A DNA stretch of 64,000 bases from Nocardia fluminea (GCF_002846365.1 NZ_PJMW01000002.1:5332001-5396000); one strand, 5' to 3'; positions 8,316 through 18,758 are shown, numbered from the stretch's first letter. Notes: generated from the letters alone by a model not told the origin. Numbers and translations are program-made.

Positions 8316-9527
8316 ATGACCAACGAGGCGTACATCTACGAGGCGATTCGCACGCCTCGCGGCAAGAACAAGGGCGGGGCACTGCACGCGACGAAGCCGA
8401 TCGACCTGGTCGTCGGTCTGATCGACGAGCTGCGAGCGCGCCACCCCGGGCTCGACCCCGCCGCGATCAGCGACATCGTGCTCGGCGTGGTCGGCCCGGT
8501 CTCCGACCAGGGTGGCGACATCGCTCGAGCTGCGGCGATGGGTGCCGGGCTGCCGGACACGGTCGCCGGAGTGCAGCTCAACCGGTTCTGCTCGTCGGGG
8601 CTCGAGTCGGTCAACCAGGCCGCGGCGCGGGTGCGCTCGGGCTGGGACAACCTGATCATCGCCGGCGGTGTCGAATCGATGTCACGGGTGCCGATGGGAT
8701 CCGACGGCGGGCCGATGTTCAACGACGTCGCCCTGGTCTACGACAACTTCACCGTGCCGCAGGGCATCGGCGCTGACCTGATCGCGACGATCGAGGGCTT
8801 CACGCGGACCGACTGCGACGAGTTCGCGGTGCGTTCGCAGGATCGCGCCGAGGCGGCGTGGGCGGCCGGCTACTTCGCGAAATCCGTTGTGCCGGTGAAG
8901 GATATGAACGGCGTGACGATCCTCGATCACGACGAGCATCGTCGCCCCGGCACCACGGTCGAGTCGCTCGGCAAGCTGCGTCCCGCGTTCGCCGCGATGG
9001 GCGAGCAGGCGGGGTTCGACGCGGTGGCGCTGCAGAAGTACCACTGGGTGGAGCAGATCGACCATGTGCACCACGGCGGTAATTCCTCGGGCATCGTCGA
9101 CGGCGCCGCACTAGTGCTCGTCGGTAACGAGCAGGTCGGCGAGGACCTCGGCCTCACCCCGCGTGCCCGGATCACGGCCGCGGCGATCACCGGGTCGGAC
9201 CCGACCATCATGCTGACCGGTCCTACCCCCGCCACCCGCAAGGTGCTCGATATCGCCGGGTTGACCGTCGATGACATCGACCTCTTCGAGCTCAACGAGG
9301 CCTTCGCCTCGGTCGTGCTGAAGTGGATGAAGGACCTGAAGCTGCCGGACGAGAAGGTCAACGTCAACGGTGGCGCGATCGCGATGGGGCACCCGCTGGG
9401 CGCCACCGGCGCGATGATCCTCGGCACCATGGTCGACGAGCTGGAGCGGCGAGAGGCCCGGCGTGCACTGGTGTCGCTGTGCATCGGCGGTGGTATGGGC
9501 ATCGCGACCATCATCGAGCGGGTTTGA
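8316..9527 (+). CDS. fadA: Acetyl-CoA acetyltransferase (3-ketoacyl-CoA thiolase) FadA, copy 1
   Basis: 403-residue thiolase that cleaves 3-ketoacyl-CoA to acetyl-CoA and a shortened acyl-CoA. The nucleophilic Cys92 is in NRFCSSGLE, the His in [13 protein letters not shown], and the second Cys in LCIGGGMG near the C-terminus. The ATG at 8316 is chosen over an upstream in-frame start at 8166 because the family begins with [16 protein letters not shown] and GGAAGG lies at 8303-8308. It is followed 4 bp later by fadB, together a beta-oxidation trifunctional-type pair. Copy 2 is at 23551-24762. Confidence 0.96.
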   Translation: MTNEAYIYEAIRTPRGKNKGGALHATKPIDLVVGLIDELRARHPGLDPAAISDIVLGVVGPVSDQGGDIARAAAMGAGLPDTVAGVQLNRFCSSGLESVNQAAARVRSGWDNLIIAGGVESMSRVPMGSDGGPMFNDVALVYDNFTVPQGIGADLIATIEGFTRTDCDEFAVRSQDRAEAAWAAGYFAKSVVPVKDMNGVTILDHDEHRRPGTTVESLGKLRPAFAAMGEQAGFDAVALQKYHWVEQIDHVHHGGNSSGIVDGAALVLVGNEQVGEDLGLTPRARITAAAITGSDPTIMLTGPTPATRKVLDIAGLTVDDIDLFELNEAFASVVLKWMKDLKLPDEKVNVNGGAIAMGHPLGATGAMILGTMVDELERREARRALVSLCIGGGMGIATIIERV

Positions 9528-9531
9528 GAAC

Positions 9532-11688
9532 ATGACCGACACGATTCGCTGGGATCACGGCGCCGACGGCATCGTGATCCTGACGATGGACGACCCTGGC
9601 CAGTCAGTTAACACGATGAACGCCGCCTTCCAAGCGTCACTGGGCCGCGCCGTAGACCGTCTGGTAGCGGAGAAGGACACGATTCTCGGCGTGGTGATCG
9701 CCTCGGCGAAGACCTCGTTCTTCGCGGGCGGCGATTTGCGCGAGCTGATCTGGACGACGCCGGAACACGCCGCCGATCTCACCGAATCGACCATCGTGTT
9801 GAACGCGCACCTGCGCCGCCTCGAGACATTCGGCAGGCCGGTCGTCGCGGCGATCAACGGCCTCGCACTCGGCGGCGGGTTCGAGGTCGCGCTCGCGACA
9901 CACCACCGCATCGCCGCGGACGTCGACGGCGTCGTGCTCGGATCTCCCGAGGTCACCTTCGGCTTGATTCCCGGCGCCGGCGGGATCGTTCGAACGACGC
10001 GGTTACTCGGAATCCAGGGTGCGATTCGCGACGTCCTGATTCAGGGACAGCGATACACCGCAGCCAAGGCCAGGGAACTCGGTCTCGTCGACGAACTGGT
10101 GGCCGACGCGGACGACCTGGTTCCCACAGCCAAAGAGTGGATCCTGGCCAACCCCGAGGCTGTGCAGCCGTGGGACGCCAAGGGCTATCGGATTCCTGGT
10201 GGCTCGCCGTCGGATCCCGCGGTCGCGGCCCAGCTTTCCGAGCTGCCCGCCCTGCTGCGCAAGCAGGGTAAGGGTTCGCCGATGCCGGCGCCGCGCGCGA
10301 TCCTGGCCGCCGCGATGGAGGGCGCGATGGTGGACTTCGACACGGCGTCGCGCATCGAGACCAGCTACTTCGTCAGCGTCGTCACCGGTCAGATCGCCAA
10401 GAACATGACCAAGGCATTCTTCTTCGACCACAACAGAATCAAGGCCGGTGGCTCGCGGCCCGAGGGCGTCGAGAAGTACGCCGCACGCAAAGTCGGTGTG
10501 CTCGGTGCGGGGATGATGGGCGCCGCGATCGCCTACGTGAGCGCGAAGGCAGGTATCGACGTAGTCCTGAAGGACGTGTCGATCGAGAACGCGGACAAGG
10601 GAAAGGGTTACGCGGCCGAGCTCGAACAGAAGGCACTGGCGCGGGGCACGACAACGCAGGAGGCGTCGGACGCACTGCTCGCGCGGATTACACCGACTGC
10701 CGATCCCGCGGACTTCGCCGGTGTGGACTTCGTGATCGAGGCCGTATTCGAGAGCCCGGAACTCAAACACGCGGTGTTCGGCGAGATCGAGGACATCGTC
10801 GAGGCCGACGCGGTGCTCGGTTCCAACACCTCCACGCTGCCGATCACCGAACTCGCCGAGGGCGTGCGACGGCAGGAGGATTTCATCGGAATCCACTTCT
10901 TCTCACCGGTGGACAAGATGCCACTCGTGGAGATCATCCGCGGTGCGAAGACCTCGGACGCGACGCTCGCGAAGGTCTTCGACTTCGCGTTGCAGATCAA
11001 GAAGACACCAATCGTCGTCAACGACAGCCGCGGCTTCTTCACGTCGCGCGTGATCGGTACCTTCCTCAACGAGGCCGTGGCCGCTGTCGGCGAGGGCGTC
11101 GAGCCGGCGACGGTCGAACAAGCCGGTGCTCAGGCGGGCTATCCGGCGCCGCCGCTGCAGCTGGCGGACGAACTGACTCTGACGCTGCCGCGCAAGGTCC
11201 GGGAGGAGACGCGGGCCGCGGTCGAGGCCGCGGGCGGACAGTGGACCGCACACAGTTCAGAGGCAGTGATCGACCGCATGATCAATGAATTCGACCGCAG
11301 GGGCCGCTCCACGGGCTCCGGGTTCTACGAATACGTCGATGGGAAGCGCACTCGTCTGTGGCCGGGGTTGCGCACGGCATTCGGGAGCGGCAAGCAGATC
11401 TCGCTGGAGGATCTGCGCGATCGCATGTTGTTCGCCGAGGCGCTGGAGACTATCAAGTGCTTCGACGAGGGCGTGCTGAGCTCGGTGGCCGACGCCAACA
11501 TCGGCTCTCTCTTCGGCATCGGCTTCCCGGCCTGGACCGGTGGTGTCATCCAGTTCATCAATCAATACGAGGGTGGTACCCGGGGTTTCGTGGCCCGGGC
11601 CCACGAGCTGGCCGAGCGCTACGGTGACCGTTTCCTGCCGCCACAGTCTCTCGTGGAGAAGGCGAACCAGGGCGGGATCTACGAGTAG
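9532..11688 (+). CDS. fadB: FadB: enoyl-CoA hydratase / 3-hydroxyacyl-CoA dehydrogenase fusion, copy 1
   Basis: 718 residues. The crotonase domain covers about 1-190, with Glu residues in [14 protein letters not shown] and SPEVTFGL. The NAD-binding domain starts near residue 325 with [17 protein letters not shown], and the dehydrogenase signature [18 protein letters not shown] is near 450. It is the alpha-type partner of FadA. The ATG is 4 bp after the fadA stop; upstream in-frame codons overlap fadA and lack family similarity. It differs from copy 2 in the crotonase active-site loop (GGDLRELIW against GGDIKDMIL), which suggests different chain-length or branching preference. Confidence 0.95.
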   Translation: MTDTIRWDHGADGIVILTMDDPGQSVNTMNAAFQASLGRAVDRLVAEKDTILGVVIASAKTSFFAGGDLRELIWTTPEHAADLTESTIVLNAHLRRLETFGRPVVAAINGLALGGGFEVALATHHRIAADVDGVVLGSPEVTFGLIPGAGGIVRTTRLLGIQGAIRDVLIQGQRYTAAKARELGLVDELVADADDLVPTAKEWILANPEAVQPWDAKGYRIPGGSPSDPAVAAQLSELPALLRKQGKGSPMPAPRAILAAAMEGAMVDFDTASRIETSYFVSVVTGQIAKNMTKAFFFDHNRIKAGGSRPEGVEKYAARKVGVLGAGMMGAAIAYVSAKAGIDVVLKDVSIENADKGKGYAAELEQKALARGTTTQEASDALLARITPTADPADFAGVDFVIEAVFESPELKHAVFGEIEDIVEADAVLGSNTSTLPITELAEGVRRQEDFIGIHFFSPVDKMPLVEIIRGAKTSDATLAKVFDFALQIKKTPIVVNDSRGFFTSRVIGTFLNEAVAAVGEGVEPATVEQAGAQAGYPAPPLQLADELTLTLPRKVREETRAAVEAAGGQWTAHSSEAVIDRMINEFDRRGRSTGSGFYEYVDGKRTRLWPGLRTAFGSGKQISLEDLRDRMLFAEALETIKCFDEGVLSSVADANIGSLFGIGFPAWTGGVIQFINQYEGGTRGFVARAHELAERYGDRFLPPQSLVEKANQGGIYE

Positions 11689-11822
11689 GGACCCACCGGC
11701 ACGTTCCTCCCACTCCGAACCGACAATGGGCCTGTGTGCACTTCCGTGCGGCTGGTCAGGCCCCGACCACGGTCACGAAAATGTTCTTGGGGCGACCGCC
11801 GCGCCGTGAGGCAGGCGACGCG

Positions 11823-11856
11823 AAACGGCCCGGAACCAGATGGTTCCGGGCCGTTT
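11823..11856. terminator. Bidirectional terminator between convergent operons
   Basis: AAACGGCCCGGAACC and GGTTCCGGGCCGTTT form a perfect 15-bp stem with an AGAT loop. A-rich and T-rich flanks on both sides let it work for both fadB (plus) and the aldehyde dehydrogenase (minus). The remaining 130 bp of the gap shows nothing else. Confidence 0.85.
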
Positions 11857-11872
11857 ACTCGCACAGCGACTG

Positions 11873-13447
11873 TCAGTGTTCCTCAGCGGGTTCGGGTACC
11901 TTGCGCGAGGCGAGGAGTGCGCGCGGACCGAGGTTCGCGAGCTTGCCCGCGGTGCCGTACAACGCCTGGAGGCTCTTGAGCAGTATCGGCGAGACCTTCG
12001 GGTTGGTGGGGTACATGTGGAGGTCCCGGTTCGGGAACGAGCGTCCGACGAGGATTGCCTGCTTCTTGCAGAACTTGCGGATGCCGTCCTCGCTGTGGCG
12101 GGTGCCGATACCCGAGGTCTTCACACCGCCCATCGGCAGGTCGAGGGCGAAACAATGCGTGACGATGTCGTTGACCGACACGCTGCCCGCTTCGATCTTG
12201 CGTGCCAGCGCCGCGCCCTTCGCCCGGTCTCTGGTGACGATGGTCGCCGCGAGCCCGTAGCGGCAGTCATTGGCCAGGGCGATCGCTTGTTCTGCACTGT
12301 CCACCTTCATGATCGGGATCAGCGGTCCGAATGTCTCGTCGATCATGCAGCTCATGGTGTGGTCGACATCGACGAGCACCGTCGGCCGGTAGAACCGGCC
12401 GGGCACACCCGTCAGCTGCTCGCCGCCGGTGAGTACCGTCGCGCCCTTGGCCACCGCATCCTTGACCTGCGAGTCGATGATGTCGATCTGCGCGGGGGAG
12501 ATGATCGCCCCGACATCGACGGCCCCGGGAGCGACCGGCGCACCCTGGCGCAGCGCCGAGACCTTCTCGACGATCTTGGCGACGAACTCGTCGTACACCG
12601 GCGCCTCGACGTAGACGCGCTCGGTCGACAGGCAGACCTGACCGCTGTTGACCATGGCGCCGTAGACCGTAAGATTCACCGCGCGTTCGATATTCGCGTC
12701 GGCGAGCACGATCATCGGGTCCTTGCCGCCGAGCTCCAGCGAGCAGGGGATGAGCCGCTCGGCCGCTCGCACACCGATCTTGCGTCCGGTGGCGGTCGAG
12801 CCGGTGAACATGATCATGTCGGCGACATCGACCAGTGCCGCGCCGGTCGGACCAGCGCCCGTGGCGACCTGGAAGACATCGGGCGGCATCCCGCACTCGA
12901 GCAGCCCGCGGCGCACGATCTCGATCGAGAGCGGAGTGATTTCCGACGGCTTGAGAATGACCGCGTTGCCCGCGGCCAGCGCGGGGATCGAATCGCCGAA
13001 TCCGATCGTGATCGGGAAGTTCCACGGTGCGATCACGCCGACGAGTCCGTGCGGGAGGTACCGCGACCGCAGTCGCTTCCCGAGCAGCAGCGGCGATGTC
13101 GCCGGAATACGCTTGTCCCGCAGGTACTTACCGGCATGATCGGCCCAGAAACCGAGTGCGGCGAGTGGATACCCGATTTCGAGCGCAGTGTCCTCGAAGA
13201 TGCGGCCGGTCTCCTGCTGGACCACATCTATCAACTCGTTCGCGTGGTCGGCCAGCCAGCTCTGCATGCGACGCAGAACCACGGCCCGCCCGTCGAAACC
13301 GAGTGCTTCCCACTTGCGCTGTGCGACGCGGCCGCGCGCGGCGAGCTCGGCGACTTCCTCAGCGCTCATGATCGGTGCGCTGCCGAATTCCGCTCCGGTC
13401 GCGGGATTGACGACGACCAGCCGATCCGCGCTCGTTGTGTACTTCAT
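11873..13447 (-). CDS. NAD(P)-dependent aldehyde dehydrogenase (succinate-semialdehyde type)
   Basis: 524 residues. Catalytic Cys272 lies in NSGQVCLS and the general-base Glu238 in LELGGKDP; the cofactor motif PWNFP is at 141-145 and FTGSTATG at 214-221. It oxidises an aldehyde to the carboxylic acid, and the adjoining FadD could then activate that acid. The start overlaps the FadD stop as ATGA. The C-terminus extends about 40 residues past the usual end, with a region rich in Pro and Leu (about 470-524). It is the last gene of the minus-strand operon from 18737. Confidence 0.93.
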   Translation of the reverse strand: MKYTTSADRLVVVNPATGAEFGSAPIMSAEEVAELAARGRVAQRKWEALGFDGRAVVLRRMQSWLADHANELIDVVQQETGRIFEDTALEIGYPLAALGFWADHAGKYLRDKRIPATSPLLLGKRLRSRYLPHGLVGVIAPWNFPITIGFGDSIPALAAGNAVILKPSEITPLSIEIVRRGLLECGMPPDVFQVATGAGPTGAALVDVADMIMFTGSTATGRKIGVRAAERLIPCSLELGGKDPMIVLADANIERAVNLTVYGAMVNSGQVCLSTERVYVEAPVYDEFVAKIVEKVSALRQGAPVAPGAVDVGAIISPAQIDIIDSQVKDAVAKGATVLTGGEQLTGVPGRFYRPTVLVDVDHTMSCMIDETFGPLIPIMKVDSAEQAIALANDCRYGLAATIVTRDRAKGAALARKIEAGSVSVNDIVTHCFALDLPMGGVKTSGIGTRHSEDGIRKFCKKQAILVGRSFPNRDLHMYPTNPKVSPILLKSLQALYGTAGKLANLGPRALLASRKVPEPAEEH

Positions 13448-15183
13448 TCCTGATCCCCCGAGTAGAGCGCGGCGATCGCGGCCGCGTACTTCACCGAAAC
13501 CGACTTGCGCTTGACCTTCATCGTCGGGGTCAATTCTTCGGTACCTGGCTCCCAGTAGGTGGGCATGATGGCGAACTTCTTGACCTGCTCGACTCGCGAC
13601 AGTCGGGCGTTGCCGGTGTCGACGGCCTCTTGCACCACTGCGCGCACCCGCTCGTCCTTGGCCAGGACAGCCGGGTCGGCGTCGAGCCCGTTCTGTTCGG
13701 CGAACTCGGCAGCCGCGTCGGGGTCGAGGACGATCAACGCGACGTTGTACGGTGCGCCGTCACCGATTGCCACGACGGTTCCGATCAGTGGTGAGTTGGG
13801 CACGATGGCGCCCTCGATGTTGGCGGGCGACATGTTCTTGCCGCCCGCGTTGATGATCAGATCCTTCTTGCGGTCGACGATCGCAAGGTAGCCCTCGGCG
13901 TCCAGGGTCGCGATATCGCCGGTGTGCAACCAGCCGTCGATGATCGCCTCGGCGGTCTTCTCCGGGTCGTTACGGTAGCCGCGCATCAGACCGGCGCCGC
14001 GCATGAGCACCTCGCCGTCCTCGGCCAGCTTGCCCTCGACACCCGGCAGGAACTTGCCGATCGAACCGTATCTGACCTGGTCGGGCGTGGTACTGACGAG
14101 GACCGCGTACTCGGACATGCCCCACCCCTCGCTGATCGGCAGGCCGAGCCCCATCAGGAACGTACGGACGTCCGGCGGGGTGGCCGCGCCACCGGTGAGC
14201 GCCCAGCGCAACTCGCCGAGGCCGAGGGCCGCACGGAGCTTCGACAGCACCAGCGCGTCGGCCAGCTTGTACTGCACCCTGAGCACCGTGCTGACCGGCG
14301 TCCCGGACAGCCGCCGCTCGGCAACCCTGGTACCGGTGCCGATCGCCCAGTACGCGAGCTTTTGCTCGACCCCGGTGACATCGTTGGCCAGCTTGGTCTC
14401 GATGCCGCCTTTGATCTTCTGCCAGACGCGCGGTACCGCCGCCCATCCGTGCGGCAACGTATCGGCCAGTGCCGCCGCCAGCTGGGTGAAGTCGGCCAGA
14501 TCGGTGACCTGCGCGCCGGTGGTGATCGGGATGTACTGGCTCAGCGTCCGGTCGGCAATGTGCGCTGATGGCAGGAAGGACAGGAAACGGTCGCCGGGAC
14601 CGGACGGGCACACGGTCAGCAACGTCTCCACGTTGGCGAACATGGTGCGGTGAGTGTGTTCGACGCCCTTCGGCGGGCCGGTCGTGCCGGAGGTGTAGAT
14701 CAGGCACAGCACGTCGTCGGGCTCAACGGCCCGCCAGGTGGCCTCGAAGTCGAAATCGGGCGCCGGCTCCAGCCGGTCCAGGTCGCCGTCCTCGATCACC
14801 AGGATGTGTTCGACCGGGCTGCCCGACTCCTCGAGTTTGCCGGCGAACTGGCGCTCGGTGATCACGACCTTGGCACCGGAGTGCTCGAGCAGGTAACGGA
14901 CCTGGTCCACCGAGCTCGTGTTGTAGATCGAGAACGTCGTCGCGCCGAGGTGCGAGGCCGCCGCTTCCTGGAGATTGAACTCGGGACGGTTCGCCAACAT
15001 GGCGGCGACGGTGTCGCCGCGCCGAACACCCAGCCCGGCCAATCCACCCGCGATGCGGCGCACCGCTTCGGCGTACTCGCGCCAGGTGTAGCTCACCGTG
15101 TCGCCCGGCGTGCGGAGGGCTACGGCGTCCGGATAGGTTGCCGCGGTCTGCTGGAACGCCTCCGGAAACGTCCGATCGGTCAC
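13444..15183 (-). CDS. fadD: Long-chain acyl-CoA synthetase (FadD family)
   Basis: 579-residue adenylate-forming ligase. The AMP-binding signature LIYTSGTTGPPKG is at about 161-173. The later motifs EGWGMSEY, WLHTGDIA and IVDRKKDLIINAGGKN, and the C-terminal MKVKRKSV lysine region, are all present, so it should be active. It makes an acyl-CoA from a fatty acid with ATP and CoA. It resembles the two FadD proteins at 60315 and 62273. It is 116 bp downstream of the crotonase in the same direction and overlaps the aldehyde dehydrogenase. Confidence 0.94.
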   Translation of the reverse strand: MTDRTFPEAFQQTAATYPDAVALRTPGDTVSYTWREYAEAVRRIAGGLAGLGVRRGDTVAAMLANRPEFNLQEAAASHLGATTFSIYNTSSVDQVRYLLEHSGAKVVITERQFAGKLEESGSPVEHILVIEDGDLDRLEPAPDFDFEATWRAVEPDDVLCLIYTSGTTGPPKGVEHTHRTMFANVETLLTVCPSGPGDRFLSFLPSAHIADRTLSQYIPITTGAQVTDLADFTQLAAALADTLPHGWAAVPRVWQKIKGGIETKLANDVTGVEQKLAYWAIGTGTRVAERRLSGTPVSTVLRVQYKLADALVLSKLRAALGLGELRWALTGGAATPPDVRTFLMGLGLPISEGWGMSEYAVLVSTTPDQVRYGSIGKFLPGVEGKLAEDGEVLMRGAGLMRGYRNDPEKTAEAIIDGWLHTGDIATLDAEGYLAIVDRKKDLIINAGGKNMSPANIEGAIVPNSPLIGTVVAIGDGAPYNVALIVLDPDAAAEFAEQNGLDADPAVLAKDERVRAVVQEAVDTGNARLSRVEQVKKFAIMPTYWEPGTEELTPTMKVKRKSVSVKYAAAIAALYSGDQE

Positions 15184-15299
15184 GGTCGCACTCCTTGTCG
15201 TGCAGTCGATCCCAGGATGGGCTCGATGATTCCGATGAGTTGGCTCGCGGGCACGAAGCCGACCGCATCGCAGATCGGTGTGTTCATGTGGAGTCTCTT

Positions 15300-16064
15300 T
15301 CAGCGGCCGGTGAAGTTCGGGGGGCGCTTCTCGGTGAAGGCGAGCGGCCCTTCTCGGGCGTCGTCGGTGCGGAATACCCGCTCACCCAGTGCGTGTTCCA
15401 GCGCGAACGCCGGTTCGAGGGCCATCGCCCGCACGGCGATCTCCTTGGCGGTGCGGACCGCGACCGGGCCGCATTGCGCGATCGACGTGGCGAGCTTGCG
15501 GGCACGCGCGAGCACGTCGGCGGCGGGGACGACCTCGTTGACGAGCCCGACCTCGTAGGCGCGCCGGGCGTCGATCGGTTCGCCGGTGAGCAGCATCTGC
15601 ATCGCGATCGCCCACGGGATCTGGCGGGGGAGCCGCACGTGGCTGCCGCCTGCGGGGACCACGCCGACGCGGACCTCGGCGAGGCCGAAGGTCGCTGTCT
15701 CGCTGACGATCCGCAGATCGGTGCCGAGCATGATCTCCAGTCCGCCGGCGATACAGGCGCCGTGCACGGCCGCGACAACCGGTTTGAACACGTCGCTGAA
15801 GAAGCGTTTCGCCGGGTCGCGGACGACGATGTTCTCGCCGGCCGTCGCGCGGGGGATGACCGTTGCGAGGTCGCCACCGACGCTGAAGGCGCGCTCACCG
15901 GCGCCCGTGACGATGATCGCCTGTACGTCATCGTCGCGCTGCGCCTCGCTGGAGTACTGCGCGAGCAGGTCGAAGGACTCGGGGAGGAGGCTGTTGAGCT
16001 TGTCCGGCCGGTTGAAGGTGATGGTGGCGATGCCGTCTTCGACGTCGTAGAGGACCGGATCCAT
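15300..16064 (-). CDS. Enoyl-CoA hydratase/isomerase family protein
   Basis: 254-residue crotonase beginning MDPVLYDVEDGIATITFNRP. The start is ATG at 16064, one base into the upstream DUF35 stop (TGATG); longer in-frame versions run through that gene. Catalytic Glu positions are kept (AGGLEIMLGTD and GLAEVRVGV). The loop GERAFSVGGDLATV differs from the standard AFCAGADL, with VGGD replacing AGAD. It probably hydrates the enoyl-CoA in the pathway with the thiolase-like proteins. Confidence 0.92.
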   Translation of the reverse strand: MDPVLYDVEDGIATITFNRPDKLNSLLPESFDLLAQYSSEAQRDDDVQAIIVTGAGERAFSVGGDLATVIPRATAGENIVVRDPAKRFFSDVFKPVVAAVHGACIAGGLEIMLGTDLRIVSETATFGLAEVRVGVVPAGGSHVRLPRQIPWAIAMQMLLTGEPIDARRAYEVGLVNEVVPAADVLARARKLATSIAQCGPVAVRTAKEIAVRAMALEPAFALEHALGERVFRTDDAREGPLAFTEKRPPNFTGR

Positions 16065-16510
16065 CACAGCACCTGGAAGTGTGCGATATCGGTGATCGAG
16101 CCGGTGCGGTCCTGCGCCCATACCGCTCGCACTCGAGCACCCGGCCCGAAATCCGCCGGCGGCGAGCCGTCTTCGCCCAGGGAAATGCCGCCGAGGTAGT
16201 GGACGAACAGCCCGTCGGTACCGTCGAGGCGCAGGACACCGAGCACGTAGGGCCGTGGCGGTCCACCCGGCGCGATGTGCACGACCGTGAACGATTCCAC
16301 GATGCCCTCGCCGGAGATCTCCACCCATTCGGTGGCAGGTTCGAAGCACCGTTCGCAGTACGCGACCGCGGGGACCGCGATGCGGCTACACCCGTCGCAC
16401 CGCGTCCCGAACAGGGTTCCGGCTCGAAGTCCGTCAGCGAACCGGGTGCCGGTAGCGCCTAGGTTGACGCGGAAATCCAACTCCCAGCGAACGTTGCGGG
16501 TGGCATTCAT
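16064..16510 (-). CDS. DUF35 OB-fold / zinc-ribbon acyl-CoA-binding protein
   Basis: 148 residues. The rubredoxin-like zinc ribbon CDGCSRIAVPAVAYCERC (CxxC...CxxC) is followed by an OB fold with FTVVHIAPGG. Proteins of this family partner thiolase-like enzymes (for example the DUF35 domain of ChsH2 with Ltp2, or PhlB with PhlA/PhlC) and bind the CoA substrate. The ATG at 16510 overlaps the preceding thiolase stop as ATGA, which supports a stoichiometric complex. An upstream in-frame ATG at 16561 would start inside the thiolase gene and is less likely. Confidence 0.92.
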   Translation of the reverse strand: MNATRNVRWELDFRVNLGATGTRFADGLRAGTLFGTRCDGCSRIAVPAVAYCERCFEPATEWVEISGEGIVESFTVVHIAPGGPPRPYVLGVLRLDGTDGLFVHYLGGISLGEDGSPPADFGPGARVRAVWAQDRTGSITDIAHFQVL

Positions 16511-17685
16511 CGATCGTTCTCCTCGCGTTCCAGGACGCCTAGCGTCTGACACATGAACCATTGCGATCCCATCGAATGCGCGGCCGCACGGCGCGCGTCT
16601 GGAACCTGATATCCGGCAGCCTGTCCCATCAGCTGCAGCGTCGCGTAGGCGAACGGTGCGAGCTCGGCGGCGACGCCACCGTTCGTGCAGATCGAGCTAC
16701 CCGAGACGTTGAAGGGGATCTCGCCGTCGCGTGCGGTGGCGCCACTGGCCAGCAGCGCCGCCGCTTCGCCCGGCCCGCACAGGCCGAGTGCCTCGTACTG
16801 CATCAACTCCCACGGCGCGTAGGGCGAGAACATCTCGATCACGTCGAAATCGGTGCGCGGGTCCTTGATTCCCGACTGCGCGAAGACTCGCTTGGCGCCG
16901 AGCGCGAGGCCGTGAAAACCGGTCAGGTCTTCGCGCGAGGCGATACGGCCGGCATCGGCGTTGGTCGCGATCGAGCGGATCGCCACCAGCGGATTGTTCA
17001 GCTCACGCGCACGTTCGCGGCTCGTCACGACCAGCGCCACGGCCGATGACGACACCGGGCAGGCCATAGCCAGCCGGATCGGCGTCGCGATCATCGGCGA
17101 GGCGAGCACCTCGTCGACAGTGATCGGATCACGCATGTGCGCATACGGATTGGACTGCGCGTTCGCGCGGGCCTTCACGACGACCGATGCGAAATCCTTG
17201 TCGTCGACGCCGTAGCGCTGCTGATAGGCCGAGCCGTACATCGCGCCGATGTGCAGCGGTCCGATGCCGAGCGCCAGCTCGTCCTCGACCGCGGCGAACA
17301 CGTCGCTCAGGGTGGCCTGAAAGTCGATGACGCCGTCGAAGGTCGGCGGGCCGAGGCACAGCACGCTCTCGAACTGTCCGCCCTTGACGAGCTGATAGGC
17401 GACCTGCGGCAGCGACGCACCCGTCGCGCCACCGGTGTTGACCGGGAACACCGGCAGCCCGGCGAGTCCGAGCGCGCGGGCCAGGGCCTGCCCGGCGACG
17501 GCGGTCGGCTCGACGCCGTCGATGTTGCCGACGACGATCGCGTCGATCGAGCTGACGTCCGTGCCGGCGTGCTCGAGCGCCGCCCACGCGGCCGTACGGC
17601 AGAGTTCGGCGACCGAGCGCGGTTGCTTACGCGGCCACATTCCTGGCGTCAGTCCGACGCCGACGATCATTGCGGTGGTGGTCAT
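16507..17685 (-). CDS. Thiolase-like (lipid-transfer-protein type) enzyme, atypical active site
   Basis: 392 residues with a thiolase fold typical of SCP2/Ltp-type proteins. The usual nucleophile segment reads NTGGATGAS, so no Cys is present where classical thiolases have CxSG, and the Ltp2-type YDxxT motif reads MFSPYAPWE. NVSGSSICTNGG near the C-terminus replaces NTxGGQ. It may be an acyl-CoA aldolase, a condensing enzyme or a structural subunit, not a standard thiolase. It overlaps its neighbours on both sides by 4 bp (ATGA) and is joined to a second thiolase-like protein and DUF35. Confidence 0.85.
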   Translation of the reverse strand: MTTTAMIVGVGLTPGMWPRKQPRSVAELCRTAAWAALEHAGTDVSSIDAIVVGNIDGVEPTAVAGQALARALGLAGLPVFPVNTGGATGASLPQVAYQLVKGGQFESVLCLGPPTFDGVIDFQATLSDVFAAVEDELALGIGPLHIGAMYGSAYQQRYGVDDKDFASVVVKARANAQSNPYAHMRDPITVDEVLASPMIATPIRLAMACPVSSSAVALVVTSRERARELNNPLVAIRSIATNADAGRIASREDLTGFHGLALGAKRVFAQSGIKDPRTDFDVIEMFSPYAPWELMQYEALGLCGPGEAAALLASGATARDGEIPFNVSGSSICTNGGVAAELAPFAYATLQLMGQAAGYQVPDARRAAAHSMGSQWFMCQTLGVLEREENDR

Positions 17686-18737
17686 ATCCGCTCCAGAACA
17701 GTCACGGTCGTGGTCGCGCCCAACGGGCCGGTGAGGGTGTCAGTGCTGTGCACGACCGCCCGGCGGCCGCCGTCGCGCTCCAGCGATTCGATGGCGCCGA
17801 GCAGGCGCAGCGCGCCGTTCACGACACCGCCGAAACTCCGGCGTACGCCGCCGGACCCGCCGATGCGGACGTCGGCGAGGTCGCTCAGTTGCAGCGCACG
17901 CCGCAACGGCTCGTGCATCGCGGGGGATGCCGCGGTCAGCTCCGCGACGTCGATCTCGGTGGAAGGCTCGATGATTCCGGCGCGCCGGTAGGCATCTCGC
18001 GCGGCTCGCTCGGTCGCGGCATGCGGCGCCTCGAGCCATTCGCCGTCCGCCAGTCCACCACTCGCGGCCATGCCGTGCGCGACGATCCGCGCGCGGCCCA
18101 TCCCCATTGCCTGTGCGCGCTCCGGCGTCGCGAGCACGAGTGCGACCGCGCCGGTGGTCTCGGCAGGCAGCATCAGATCGGTCAGCGGCCAGGCGACGGG
18201 GGCCGAGCTGAGCACAGCCTCGACGTCGATACCGAGCTCGCGCGCTGCGATCCTGGCCAGTTCGTGCTGTGTCGTCGTGCCGTTGGTGACCAGCCGGGCG
18301 GCGTGCATCGCGAGCAACGACGTCGCTGAAAGTCCAACGGCCCGTTCGTAGATCGGCTCGGCGGCAAGATTGCTGACCTGCTCGTCGAACGACCTGGCCG
18401 CCGAATGCGCTTGGGGCAGATGCACTCCGGAGACGACGGCGATTTCCGCGTCACCGGCGGACAGAACGGCATCGGCGAGCACGATCGCGGCGCTGATGTC
18501 TGTCTCCAGCCGTGTGACCGAGCCGGTGAGCCAGCCGGCGGCCGCGGGCAGCGTCTGCCCATTCGACATCGAGCACGCGTCGTAGAGGTCACGCGATGCC
18601 ACGACCGACAGGTCGACATCGGGTTTGCGCAGCCCCGCTTTACGCAGGGCTGCGGACACACAGTGGTAGAGCGACTCGTCCGGGCGTTGAGGAAAGGCCG
18701 ATCCGATCTGAGCGGAAGCGGCTACGAGTACCGACAT
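17682..18737 (-). CDS. Thiolase-like protein lacking the classical nucleophile
   Basis: 351 residues, shorter than a standard thiolase (about 390). The N-terminal half, with SMSNGQTLPAAAGWLTGSV near the expected active site, has no Cys. The C-terminal half has a weak thiolase-like GGSGGVRRSFGGVVNGALRL end. It is best viewed as the second subunit of a heteromeric complex with the next gene, which it overlaps as ATGA. The ATG at 18737 has no good Shine-Dalgarno sequence. It is the first gene of the operon after the TetR-MarR regulator, 60 bp downstream of it. Confidence 0.78.
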   Translation of the reverse strand: MSVLVAASAQIGSAFPQRPDESLYHCVSAALRKAGLRKPDVDLSVVASRDLYDACSMSNGQTLPAAAGWLTGSVTRLETDISAAIVLADAVLSAGDAEIAVVSGVHLPQAHSAARSFDEQVSNLAAEPIYERAVGLSATSLLAMHAARLVTNGTTTQHELARIAARELGIDVEAVLSSAPVAWPLTDLMLPAETTGAVALVLATPERAQAMGMGRARIVAHGMAASGGLADGEWLEAPHAATERAARDAYRRAGIIEPSTEIDVAELTAASPAMHEPLRRALQLSDLADVRIGGSGGVRRSFGGVVNGALRLLGAIESLERDGGRRAVVHSTDTLTGPLGATTTVTVLERI

Positions 18738-18758
18738 GATCGAAAAGTAGCACAGGGT

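Noticed and set aside
11840..13453. A 537-codon open frame on the plus strand opposite the aldehyde dehydrogenase
   Set aside because: Antisense shadow: the minus-strand frame has catalytic Cys272 and all family motifs; the plus frame has none.
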